A stretch of 7,853 nt of DNA from Deltaproteobacteria bacterium. GTDB lineage: Bacteria; Desulfobacterota; Desulfomonilia; UBA1062. Every line of letters starts with the position of its first letter. Positions within the stretch are counted from its first letter, which is position 1. Below the pieces are notes generated by a model. It was not told the origin of the DNA and ran no database searches. It worked only from the letters and a program-made list of their open reading frames with translations. Shown here in pieces: positions 1 to 6,254 of the stretch. The stretch lies in the NCBI GenBank assembly GCA_023230665.1, contig JALNWY010000147.1, positions 1 to 7,853 of the forward strand, given 5' to 3'. The position numbers and the translations under genes were made by a program.

Positions 1-1275
1 AGGACCCAGACAGCTGTTTCCCAACGGGGCACCGCACGGATCATCCCCTACGAGCGGACCAACTCCCTCATCGTGCTGGCATCCGCCATTGATATGGCGG
101 AGATCGCGAACCTCGTCAAGGAGCTCGATATTCCCACCCCCACGGGAAAGGAAGATATCAACGTCTACTACCTCCAGTACGGCAATGCCGAGGATCTGGC
201 CAAGGTTCTGACCGACATGCCCACGCCGGATAAAACCGGGGCCACTCCTGTGGAGGGGGCTCCCGGCACCAGGGGGGGATACGGCTCGTCGCAGGAAAAG
301 GATTTCAAGATCTCTTTCGATAAGGAAACCAACTCGCTGATCATCTACGCTAACCCGGACGCCTATCAGAGCATCCTGAAAACCATCAAGCACCTCGATA
401 TTCCGCGCAAGCAGGTCTACGTGAAGGCCATGATCATGGAGGTCAACACGAATGAGGACTTCAAGGTGGGCGTGGAATGGTCGGCATTCGAAGACTTCAC
501 CTACGACGGCGGCGAGCGCACGGGCGGGGTATTCGGCAGGACCGGGACCAACTTCATCACCAACCTGAGCGATCTCCCCTCGGGGGCATTGTTCGGCGTG
601 GTAGGGGATGCCATCACGATCAACCGGGGCGGCACCGAGATCACCTTCCCGAACATGGCCTCGTTCATCAACGCCATGGCCATGGACACGGACGTCAACA
701 TCCTCTCGACCCCCCAGATCATCACTCTGGACAACAAGGAGGCCGAGATCACGGTGGGCGCCAACGTACCTTACGTGACCCGCGAGGACACGGACACCAC
801 GAACATCGACCGGACCATCCGGACCTATGACTACCGCGATGTCGGCGTGATGCTCCGGTTTACCCCCCAGATCAACCAGCAGGGCTGGATCCGGCTCGAG
901 CTCTTCCAGGAAAACACCAGCCTGGTGGCAGGGCAGGGCGCGGATGTGTTTGCCCCGACTACGCTGAAGCGGTCGGCCAAGACCACGGTCACGGTCAAGG
1001 ACGGGTCCACCATGGTCATCGGCGGGCTCATCGGCGACTCTGTTACCTTTGGCGAAACCCGGGTGCCGCTGCTGAGCAGGATCCCCATCCTGGGTCATCT
1101 CTTCAAGTCACAGTCAAAGAAATATGAGAAGACCAATCTCTACATCTTTCTCACCCCCCAAATCATCGATACCGAGCAGAAGGCCGAGGGGCTCTATCAA
1201 GAAAAGTACGGAGAGATGAAGAGGGCAAAAGACGCCAGGGAAAAAGGCAAGAAGAATGAAGATCCAAAGCCTTGA
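1..1275 (+). CDS. gspD: Type II secretion system secretin GspD, 3' part (5' end outside window)
   Basis: This is the outer-membrane channel of the type II secretion system, through which folded proteins leave the periplasm. The frame is open from base 1 to the TGA at 1273-1275, giving 424 visible residues; the signal peptide and first N-domains lie upstream of the window. Residues 1-45 look like the second half of an N2 ring domain (TNSLIVLAS, then a helix ending in LDIP). Residues about 53-138 look like N3, split by a Gly/Pro/Ser-rich, probably disordered loop (about 76-97). The secretin domain runs from about residue 139 (VYVKAMIMEV). It includes LSTPQIITLDN, VGANVPYV, and the family signature VPLLSRIPILGHLF at 355-368, followed by LYIFLTPQII. 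The tail is Lys/Glu-rich. A pilus secretin (PilQ) is less likely because of the domain pattern and the adjacent gspE. The ATG at 73 is internal, not the true start. Confidence 0.93.
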   Translation, partial: RTQTAVSQRGTARIIPYERTNSLIVLASAIDMAEIANLVKELDIPTPTGKEDINVYYLQYGNAEDLAKVLTDMPTPDKTGATPVEGAPGTRGGYGSSQEKDFKISFDKETNSLIIYANPDAYQSILKTIKHLDIPRKQVYVKAMIMEVNTNEDFKVGVEWSAFEDFTYDGGERTGGVFGRTGTNFITNLSDLPSGALFGVVGDAITINRGGTEITFPNMASFINAMAMDTDVNILSTPQIITLDNKEAEITVGANVPYVTREDTDTTNIDRTIRTYDYRDVGVMLRFTPQINQQGWIRLELFQENTSLVAGQGADVFAPTTLKRSAKTTVTVKDGSTMVIGGLIGDSVTFGETRVPLLSRIPILGHLFKSQSKKYEKTNLYIFLTPQIIDTEQKAEGLYQEKYGEMKRAKDAREKGKKNEDPKP

Positions 1276-2953
1276 GCAGGTTCTCGTCGAGATGCGGCTC
1301 GTTGATGACTCCGGTCTGGACAAGGCCAAGAGCGTGCAGAGGGAAAAGGCGCTCCCCCTCCACGACGCCCTGCTCTCAGCCGGGGTCTTAAGCGACCACG
1401 ATCTCCTGCAGGCGCTTGCCCGGCTCTGGAATATTCCGCTCATAAACAAGATCGAAGAGGTCGAGGTGGACCCCTCCATCGTGGATGTGCTTCCCATCAC
1501 TTTCCTGAGGAAGTACACCATGGTGCCGGTCAGGCTCCATGCAGACATGATGGAGGTGGCCGTGAACGATCCGACCGACCAGGAGCCCCTGTTCGACATC
1601 GCCAAGATCCTCAACATCCGGGAAATCACCCGGGTGCTCGCGCCCAAGCAGGAGATCCTCCAGGCCATCAACCGTCTCGTGGAGATGAGGGAGGAAAACG
1701 CCGAGGACATCATGGAGGATATCGAGGACGAGAACGACGAGATCCTCAAGGACCTCGAGAGCATTCAGGATATCACCGTGATGGAGACCGAGGCTCCCAT
1801 CATCCGGATGGTCAACCGTCTCATGGTCCAGGCCTTCCGCGAGCGGGCCTCCGACATCCACGTGGAGCCTTATCAGACCGATGTCAAGGTGCGCTACCGC
1901 ATCGACGGCATCCTCCACGACGTGCTCACCCTGCCCAAGCGGGTGCACTCGGCCGTGGTTTCCCGCATCAAGGTCATGGCTTCGCTGAATATCGCGGAAA
2001 AGAGGCTGCCCCAGGACGGCAGGATCGGCATCAAGCTGGGCGATCACTCGGTCGACCTGCGCATCTCGTCGGTTCCCACTGTTAACGGCGAGCGGGTGGT
2101 CATGCGAATCCTCGACAAGTCCAGCGTGCTTTACGGTCTGGAGGAGCTTGGGTTCTATCCGGACGACCTGGAGAGGATCGAGCGGCTCATCAAGCAGGAG
2201 CACGGCATCATCCTGGTCACCGGACCGACCGGCTCCGGTAAGACTACCAGCCTCTACTCCATGCTGAGCCGGATCAACTCGCCGGACAAAAATATTCTCA
2301 CCATCGAGGATCCCATAGAGTATCAGCTCAAGGGAATCGGCCAGATCCCGGTCAATACCAAGGTAGGCCTCACTTTTGCCTCTGGCCTGCGCTCCATCGT
2401 GCGGCAGGACCCGGACGTGATCCTGGTGGGAGAGATCCGTGACCTGGAGACCGCAGAGATCGCCATCCAGGCGGCCCTGACCGGCCACCTCGTTTTTTCC
2501 ACCCTGCATACCAACGACTCGGCCAGCGCGGTGACCAGGCTCATCGACATGGGCATCGAGCCCTTCCTCGTGACCTCGTCCGTCAATGCGATCCTTGCCC
2601 AGAGGCTCGTCCGCAAGATCTGCCCGGCATGCAAGCAGGAGTACTTTCCAGAAGACGAAAGCCTGCTGGAGATCGGCCTCTCCAAGGAGATGCTCGACAA
2701 GGAGGGCTACCTTCACCGAGGCGCGGGCTGCAGCGAGTGCATCGGCACGGGGTACAAGGGCAGGACCGGTATCTACGAGATCCTGTTCATGAGCGACATC
2801 ATCAGGGGCACCGTGCTCAAGACATCGGACTCCAACGCCATCAAGCAGGCGGCCGTGGGCGAGGGGCTCCACAGCCTGAGGCAGGACGGGGCCCGGAAGG
2901 TCGAGGACGGCATGACCACGATCGAGGAAGTGCTCAGGGTGACGCAGCAGTAA
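1256..2953 (+). CDS. gspE: Type II secretion system ATPase GspE
   Basis: This is the cytoplasmic hexameric ATPase that powers pseudopilus assembly for type II secretion. The product is 565 residues, near the long end for the family. An N-terminal GspE/MshE-type domain covers about residues 1-150, followed by an acidic linker (about 143-165). The ATPase core has Walker A GPTGSGKTTS at 323-332, Walker B ILVGEIRD at 389-396 with the catalytic Glu at 393, and a His box TGHLVFSTLHTNDS at 409-422. A zinc-type tetracysteine motif is formed by C456/C459 and C492/C495. The ATG at 1256 lies inside the 3' end of gspD (20-nt overlap) with a modest AAAGG about 8 nt upstream, which suggests translational coupling. 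PilB and MshE ATPases share these motifs; the gspD neighbour decides for GspE. The stop codon overlaps the radA start. Confidence 0.93.
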   Translation: MKIQSLEQVLVEMRLVDDSGLDKAKSVQREKALPLHDALLSAGVLSDHDLLQALARLWNIPLINKIEEVEVDPSIVDVLPITFLRKYTMVPVRLHADMMEVAVNDPTDQEPLFDIAKILNIREITRVLAPKQEILQAINRLVEMREENAEDIMEDIEDENDEILKDLESIQDITVMETEAPIIRMVNRLMVQAFRERASDIHVEPYQTDVKVRYRIDGILHDVLTLPKRVHSAVVSRIKVMASLNIAEKRLPQDGRIGIKLGDHSVDLRISSVPTVNGERVVMRILDKSSVLYGLEELGFYPDDLERIERLIKQEHGIILVTGPTGSGKTTSLYSMLSRINSPDKNILTIEDPIEYQLKGIGQIPVNTKVGLTFASGLRSIVRQDPDVILVGEIRDLETAEIAIQAALTGHLVFSTLHTNDSASAVTRLIDMGIEPFLVTSSVNAILAQRLVRKICPACKQEYFPEDESLLEIGLSKEMLDKEGYLHRGAGCSECIGTGYKGRTGIYEILFMSDIIRGTVLKTSDSNAIKQAAVGEGLHSLRQDGARKVEDGMTTIEEVLRVTQQ

Positions 2954-4311
2954 TGGCGAAGCAAAAAAGGATCTATCGCTGCTCCTCCTGCGGCCGGGTT
3001 CATTCCCAGTGGATGGGAAAGTGCAGCCAGTGCGACGAATGGAACACCCTGGTCGAGGATGTTCTCCAGGAGACCAGGGGAGTTCGGGTCCTCAAGCCCG
3101 GAAACAACGAGCCCATCCCGCTCGGTGCGGTCGTCTCGTCCCCCTTCATGCGCAAGCAGTGCGGCATGAGCGAACTCGACCGCGTGCTGGGCGGCGGAAT
3201 CGTAGAAGGGTCTTTGGTGCTGATCGGAGGGGACCCCGGGATCGGTAAGTCCACCCTCATGCTCCATATGGCTTTCAGCCTCGCGGTCTCAGGCATGCGC
3301 ATCCTCTACGTGAGCGGAGAGGAGTCCGCGATCCAGCTCAAGCTCAGAATCGACCGGCTTGGCATTGTCCCGGATGATATTCTCATCTATCCCGAGGTGG
3401 TGCTTCAGGAGATCAGGCAGCAGATCGCGGCGTTGAAGCCGGATATCGTGATCATCGACTCCATCCAGTCGGTGTTCTCCTCACAGATCGACGCACCGCC
3501 AGGCAGCGTATCACAGATACGCGAGGGCGCCGGCATGTTCATGGAGATCGCCAAGGGGATGAACACCGTGGTCTTCGTGGTGGGGCATGTAACCAAGGAG
3601 GGCTGGATCGCGGGGCCCAAGATGCTCGAGCACATGGTGGACACCGTGCTGTATTTCGAGGGCGATGCCTCAGGTGTCTACCGGATCTTGCGGGCTGTTA
3701 AGAACCGGTTCGGCACCTCAGGCGAGATCGGCGTGTTCGAGATGAAATCGACCGGACTCGTCGAGGTGAGCGACCCATCGTCGATCTTTATCAACGGACT
3801 CGGCGGCGATGTGCCGGGCAGCGCGGTTATGGCAACCGTGGAAGGGAGCAGGGCGTTCGTGGTAGAGGTGCAGTCGCTGGTGAGCAGGACGAGCTTCAGC
3901 ATGCCCAAGCGCATCTCCATCGGATCTGATCAGTCGCGCCTGTCAGTCCTGCTGGCGGTCCTGGAAAAGCGAGCGGGCGTGGTGCTCTCCCATTCGGACG
4001 TGGTCGTCAACATTGCCGGCGGCATGCGGGTGGCCGAGCCTGCGGTGGATCTGGCGGTCGTCATGGCCATCGCGTCGAGTGCGCTGGACAAACCTCTTCA
4101 AAGGGGAACGGTCTGCGTGGGCGAGATCGGCCTGGGCGGGGAGCTCAGGCCGGTGAACCACATGGAGTTCCGGCTCCGCGAGGCCCTCAGGACCGGGTTC
4201 ACCCGCGCGCTCATCCCTGCTTCCAACAGCGGGTCTTTGACCTCTGTGAAAGGGATGGACCTCGTCCCTATCGCACATGTCGGGGATGCGCTGCGCACCT
4301 TTTCCCGATAA
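2953..4311 (+). CDS. radA: DNA repair protein RadA (Sms)
   Basis: RadA is a RecA-like ATPase that drives branch migration in homologous recombination and processes recombination intermediates. The product is 452 residues, the usual length. The N-terminal zinc finger is C10-x2-C13-x10-C24-x2-C27. Walker A is GGDPGIGKST at 92-101 (K99), Walker B VIIDSIQ is at 166-172, and the RadA-specific KNRFG motif is at 250-254. The C-terminal part, from about residue 290, is the Lon-protease-like fold, including GGMRVAEPAVDLAVV and VGEIGLGGELRPV. The frame remains open upstream to 2629, but I chose the ATG at 2953 because it gives the canonical MAKQKRIYRCSSCG start. It also overlaps the gspE stop in TAATG. 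An AGGGTG about 11 nt upstream is a weak ribosome site, so reinitiation after gspE is plausible. No obvious intrinsic terminator follows. Confidence 0.96.
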   Translation: MAKQKRIYRCSSCGRVHSQWMGKCSQCDEWNTLVEDVLQETRGVRVLKPGNNEPIPLGAVVSSPFMRKQCGMSELDRVLGGGIVEGSLVLIGGDPGIGKSTLMLHMAFSLAVSGMRILYVSGEESAIQLKLRIDRLGIVPDDILIYPEVVLQEIRQQIAALKPDIVIIDSIQSVFSSQIDAPPGSVSQIREGAGMFMEIAKGMNTVVFVVGHVTKEGWIAGPKMLEHMVDTVLYFEGDASGVYRILRAVKNRFGTSGEIGVFEMKSTGLVEVSDPSSIFINGLGGDVPGSAVMATVEGSRAFVVEVQSLVSRTSFSMPKRISIGSDQSRLSVLLAVLEKRAGVVLSHSDVVVNIAGGMRVAEPAVDLAVVMAIASSALDKPLQRGTVCVGEIGLGGELRPVNHMEFRLREALRTGFTRALIPASNSGSLTSVKGMDLVPIAHVGDALRTFSR

Positions 4312-4405
4312 CTCAGTCCCCTTGGAGTTTGGCCGCATCATTCATAAGGAATTATCGTGTATTGAGCGGCTCTGTGCTCTTGCTTCCTCGTTTCAAGGTG
4401 TTATG

Positions 4406-4411
4406 TATAAT
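4406..4411 (+). promoter_or_regulatory. Possible -10 box upstream of the small hypothetical gene
   Basis: A perfect TATAAT preceded by TG sits 20 nt before the ATG at 4432, in a locally AT-rich stretch. No good -35 box is found at 16-18 nt; TTGCTT at 4380-4385 is 20 nt away. Transcription from here would give a leader of only about 14 nt. This is a weak call resting on the -10 match alone. Confidence 0.3.
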
Positions 4412-4431
4412 ACTAAAGACAAGAAGAAAAA

Positions 4432-4797
4432 ATGACGATAGCCTTGAGTATGAGAAAATATAATATTTATACCTTTCTACCCGGCATCGGACGATACGAG
4501 ATCATCAAGGAAAACCCGTGCCAGACCGGTATGTCGCAGGAGGATTATTGGAGCGAGTGCTTCTCCTGGCAGGACCTGAAGAAGGTCGTGCCCTACTTTC
4601 GTTCCCAGGGGTGGAAAGTATCGGTCGAGCCTCTCTCTGAGGATGAGGCAATCGACAAAATACATATATTTTCATTTACTTATGGGATTAATCATGATTT
4701 CAGGATCCTGAACATATCGGGAATGCGCGTGATCATGGCGCGGGATTTCGGCATCCGCAGATCCATAAAAGAATCATATAATCCAATAGGCTATTGA
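4432..4797 (+). CDS. Small hypothetical protein of unknown function (121 aa)
   Basis: I do not recognise a family. The frame encodes 121 residues with no signal peptide, no clear membrane segment and no repeated motif. The composition is that of a small soluble alpha/beta protein, with many aromatic residues, a central WQDLKKVVPYFRSQGWKVSV, an acidic PLSEDEA, and a basic C-terminal end (FGIRRSIKES). Cysteines occur at about residues 30 and 43 without a metal-site pattern. The start is uncertain: ATG 4432 follows a purine-rich AAGAAGAAAAA but no true Shine-Dalgarno, and ATG 4450 (giving MRKYNIYTF) is an alternative. The gene stands alone, 120 nt after radA and 70 nt before the IHF/HU-like gene. 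Its ends are visibly more AT-rich than the neighbours. It is likely real because its frame stays open and reads as a plausible protein, but function cannot be assigned. Confidence 0.6.
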   Translation: MTIALSMRKYNIYTFLPGIGRYEIIKENPCQTGMSQEDYWSECFSWQDLKKVVPYFRSQGWKVSVEPLSEDEAIDKIHIFSFTYGINHDFRILNISGMRVIMARDFGIRRSIKESYNPIGY

Positions 4798-4820
4798 CTT
4801 CTTCCTGTTAAGCGATTAAT
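4794..4820 (+). promoter_or_regulatory. Weak promoter candidate for the IHF/HU-like gene
   Basis: TTGACT (4794-4799, five of six to the -35 consensus) overlaps the stop codon of the preceding gene. ATTAAT (4815-4820, four of six to the -10 consensus) follows after only 15 nt, which is short. The surrounding 4800-4835 is AT-rich, as expected near a promoter. It would give a leader of about 40 nt carrying the strong ribosome site at 4855. Confidence 0.3.
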
Positions 4821-4854
4821 AAATTTATGTAGTTATACGAGTTCCAGGCACATG

Positions 4855-4862
4855 AAAGGAGG
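4855..4862 (+). promoter_or_regulatory. Strong Shine-Dalgarno of the IHF/HU-like gene
   Basis: AAAGGAGG lies 5 nt before the ATG at 4868. It fixes that start and predicts high translation, as is usual for abundant nucleoid proteins. Confidence 0.85.
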
Positions 4863-4867
4863 AAAGT

Positions 4868-5167
4868 ATGGCCACGTTAACCAAGAGCGGAATTATTGAT
4901 GAAATCGTTCTCAACACAGGGCTTTCCCGGAAAGAAGCCAGTGACGGAATCGAAACCTTCATTGAGATCATAAAGGAAACCCTGGAAAAGAAGGAGCCTG
5001 TGAGCATATCCGGTTTCGGCAAGTGGAAGGTCAGAGAAAAGACTGCACGCCGGGGGCGCAATCCCAAAACAGCGGAGGAGATCGTGATCTCTCCCAGGAC
5101 CGTTGTCACCTTTTCCCTTTCGAATGTGCTGAGATCAAAACTCTCAGGCAAGGAAGAGGAGCAATAA
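4868..5167 (+). CDS. HU/IHF-family nucleoid DNA-binding protein, IHF-alpha-like
   Basis: This is a small dimeric protein that bends DNA in the minor groove and helps organise the nucleoid and promoter or recombination complexes. It has 99 residues, the usual size. It starts with the family pattern TKSGIIDEI, then two helices with SRKEASDGIETFIEII. Next come the beta-saddle ISGFGKWKVRE and the DNA-clasping arm RRGRNPKTAEEIVISPRTVVTF, here about residues 59-80 (the conserved RNPKT turn contains the intercalating proline). The RNPKT-x-EEI-x-I-x-x-R-x-VVTF form and the length lean towards IHF-alpha rather than HU, but without a partner gene the two cannot be separated. The C-terminal SGKEEEQ is an acidic extension. 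The gene has its own strong ribosome site and no close operon partner. Confidence 0.93.
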   Translation: MATLTKSGIIDEIVLNTGLSRKEASDGIETFIEIIKETLEKKEPVSISGFGKWKVREKTARRGRNPKTAEEIVISPRTVVTFSLSNVLRSKLSGKEEEQ

Positions 5168-5448
5168 TCAAGCACTGCATTACCCGGAAGTCTGAAGAAC
5201 ACTCCAGAGCCGCTGTCCGCCATTGAGGCGGGGGTCGGTTCATGTCAATGCTATTCCAAAGGAACAGCCGTGGGCCAGAAAGGGAAAACGGCCCGGCATG
5301 GTTACAGGAAATGCCGGAAATAGATATCCGGAGAACATCTGCTTCCCGGGGGTGGGCGGCGATATTCTCCGGAATCATGAAAAAATGACACAGCGGTTAA
5401 GACTGTCGGAACTACTGGCGAGGTTGAGTAGATATTCTGACTCGCACC
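5168..5448. other. Structured intergenic region with several inverted repeats
   Basis: About 280 nt lie between the IHF/HU-like stop and the ferredoxin stop, with no convincing gene. Inverted repeats seen directly: CCGCC-ATTGA-GGCGG at 5217-5231; GGGCC (5272-5276) with GGCCC (5290-5294); CCGGCAT (5293-5299) with ATGCCGG (5311-5317); TCCGGAGAA (5327-5335) with TTCTCCGGA (5365-5373). The second and third pairs overlap at 5293-5294 and so cannot both form fully. The short word CCGGA recurs five times between 5183 and 5460. I do not recognise a known riboswitch, 6S, SRP, tmRNA or tRNA pattern. It could be a small RNA, a long 3' UTR shared by convergent genes, or decayed sequence. Confidence 0.45.
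5380..5407 (-). terminator. Possible intrinsic terminator of the ferredoxin gene
   Basis: Read on the minus strand, a short stem ACAG/CTGT (5403-5406 with 5390-5393) can be lengthened with a one-base bulge. It is followed after 4 nt by six T (5380-5385). It lies about 40 nt downstream of the ferredoxin stop. The stem is weak, so the call is tentative. Confidence 0.35.
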
Positions 5449-5622
5449 TTATTCGCCGGATTCTATGGCATCCGTCGGGCAAGCATCGGCACATGCACCG
5501 CAATCCGTGCAGAGATCAGGGTCGATGGAGTACTTGTCATCACCCTCACTGATGGCTTCCACAGGACACTCGTCAATGCACGATCCACAGCAAATACATT
5601 CATCGGTAATATTATATGCCAT
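5449..5622 (-). CDS. Short 2[4Fe-4S] ferredoxin (clostridial type)
   Basis: This is a low-potential electron carrier expected in the cytoplasm, holding two [4Fe-4S] clusters. It has 57 residues, starting MAYNITDECICCGSCIDECP and ending AIESGE. Cluster motifs are C9-x2-C12-x2-C15-x3-C19-P and C38-x2-C41-x2-C44-x3-C48-P, the standard duplicated arrangement with VEAI/TDAI after each. An additional cysteine at position 11 occupies a place that is usually a small residue. The protein is rich in Asp and Glu, typical for bacterial ferredoxins. The ATG (5622-5620) has an excellent Shine-Dalgarno AAAGGAG 7 nt upstream, which confirms the frame. It is monocistronic and divergent from the YkgJ-type gene; the redox partner is not in the window. 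Both motifs and the ribosome site make this a firm call despite its short length. Confidence 0.95.
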   Translation of the reverse strand: MAYNITDECICCGSCIDECPVEAISEGDDKYSIDPDLCTDCGACADACPTDAIESGE

Positions 5623-5629
5623 TGTTGCT

Positions 5630-5636
5630 CTCCTTT
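5630..5636 (-). promoter_or_regulatory. Shine-Dalgarno of the ferredoxin gene
   Basis: On the minus strand this reads AAAGGAG, 7 nt before the start codon at 5622. It supports a 57-residue gene that length-based gene finding could miss. Confidence 0.85.
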
Positions 5637-5655
5637 CTTGCTATTCTGCATGGGT

Positions 5656-5682
5656 GGTATAAAAAATTGCCCTAAATGGCAA
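5656..5682 (-). promoter_or_regulatory. Candidate ferredoxin promoter with overlapping inverted repeat
   Basis: On the minus strand, TTGCCA (5682-5677, five of six to the -35 consensus) is followed after 15 nt by TATACC (5661-5656, four of six to the -10 consensus). This would give a leader of roughly 27 nt containing the strong ribosome site. A perfect inverted repeat TTGCC-N6-GGCAA (5667-5682) covers the -35 box and spacer, where an operator would sit. The 15-nt spacing is short, so this is inference only. The repeat could alternatively act as a small hairpin, since it is flanked by six A (5661-5666) and seven T (5686-5692). Confidence 0.3.
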
Positions 5683-5690
5683 GTCTTTTT

Positions 5691-5718
5691 TTGTTTTATT
5701 GAGCGGGTGTGGTATCAT
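5691..5718 (+). promoter_or_regulatory. Weak promoter candidate for the YkgJ-type gene
   Basis: TTGTTT (5691-5696, three of six) and TATCAT (5713-5718, five of six) are separated by 16 nt. The predicted start near 5725 would leave only about 9 nt before the ATG at 5734 and would place the ribosome site at the extreme 5' end. That weakens the call. Confidence 0.2.
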
Positions 5719-5733
5719 TCCCATGGAGACAAG

Positions 5734-6198
5734 ATGGATTCACTTCTGGAAAGTATGAAAACGCGTCCGTATTTCTTCGATGAGGGCATCAGGTTCGAGT
5801 GCCGGCGGTGCGGTGCATGCTGCACGGGAGAGCCCGGAGTGGTGTATGTGAACGACCGGGAGATTACCGAGATCTCGGATTTCATGGAGATCCCCCGCCA
5901 GGTGTTCATGGAGAGGTGCCTGTATCGCCTGAAAACGAGTTATGCCATCAGAGAAGCTGATGACGGCAGATGCATTTTCTTCGAAAACGGCTGCGCTGTC
6001 TATCCTGTTCGGCCCCTGCAGTGCAGGACCTTCCCGTTCTGGTTTCAGAACATGCGCTCGCTCTATGCGTGGAAGGGGGTGGCTGTGGTCTGCCCCGGGA
6101 TCGGCAAAGGCCACCTGTATTCGAAAGAGGCCATCCTGGAATGCATCGGCGCAAGTTACCCCATCTACGAGATTCTCGTAAAAGAGGTGCTTGGATGA
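5734..6198 (+). CDS. YkgJ-family cysteine-cluster protein (CxxCxxCC family)
   Basis: This belongs to the widespread, poorly characterised family of proteins thought to bind zinc or an iron-sulfur cluster through conserved cysteines; the reaction is unknown. It has 154 residues. The N-terminal cluster is C23-x2-C26-x2-C29-C30 (FECRRCGACC). The second conserved block has C80, C87 and C97 in the pattern CIFFENGCAVY...RPLQCRTFPFW, and C120 follows in VVCPGIGKG. No signal peptide or membrane segment is seen. The frame is open back to 5638, but I chose ATG 5734. It has GGAG 5 nt upstream (5725-5728), and the earlier stretch is T-rich intergenic sequence holding the inverted repeat. ATG 5755 is a second possibility. 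It is divergent from the ferredoxin gene, which may point to shared iron-sulfur or redox control, though this is only positional. Confidence 0.88.
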   Translation: MDSLLESMKTRPYFFDEGIRFECRRCGACCTGEPGVVYVNDREITEISDFMEIPRQVFMERCLYRLKTSYAIREADDGRCIFFENGCAVYPVRPLQCRTFPFWFQNMRSLYAWKGVAVVCPGIGKGHLYSKEAILECIGASYPIYEILVKEVLG

Positions 6199-6254
6199 TG
6201 ATGCGCACTCCGGGCAGTCCCTCACGTCGATCAGGCGCCGAGGAAGCATAGAAG

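Noticed and set aside
1114..1764. 216-residue minus-strand frame across gspD and gspE
   Set aside because: It is a Ser/Arg-rich shadow frame that overlaps two well-supported genes and has no recognisable motif.
1388..2872. 494-residue open frame on the minus strand opposite gspE
   Set aside because: It is antisense to a clearly coding gspE with all ATPase motifs. GC-rich codon structure leaves the opposite frame open, and its His/Asp/Leu-rich translation looks like no protein family.
2629..2952. In-frame upstream extension of radA
   Set aside because: It lies wholly inside gspE in another frame, and its translation is Arg/Gly-rich shadow sequence. The canonical RadA start with its zinc finger begins at 2953.
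5217..5231. Intrinsic terminator of the IHF/HU-like gene
   Set aside because: The CCGCC/GGCGG stem is good but is followed by G-rich sequence with no T-run.
5223..5552. 109-residue plus-strand open frame after the IHF/HU-like gene
   Set aside because: Its last third is antisense to the ferredoxin, there is no good ribosome site, and it crosses the inverted repeats. I briefly considered a group II intron remnant, but no domain V pattern or reverse transcriptase motif could be matched.
5463..5651. 62-residue minus-strand frame overlapping the ferredoxin
   Set aside because: It is a different frame of the same strand. The ferredoxin frame has both cluster motifs and the correctly spaced ribosome site.
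5656..5670. Sigma-54 promoter (GG and GC elements)
   Set aside because: The gap between GG and GC is 11 nt instead of 10, and the flanking TGGCAC/TTGCA bases do not match.
5638..5733. Longer N-terminus for the YkgJ-type protein
   Set aside because: It would translate the T-rich divergent region and the inverted repeat, and it lacks a ribosome site. ATG 5734 has GGAG at proper spacing.
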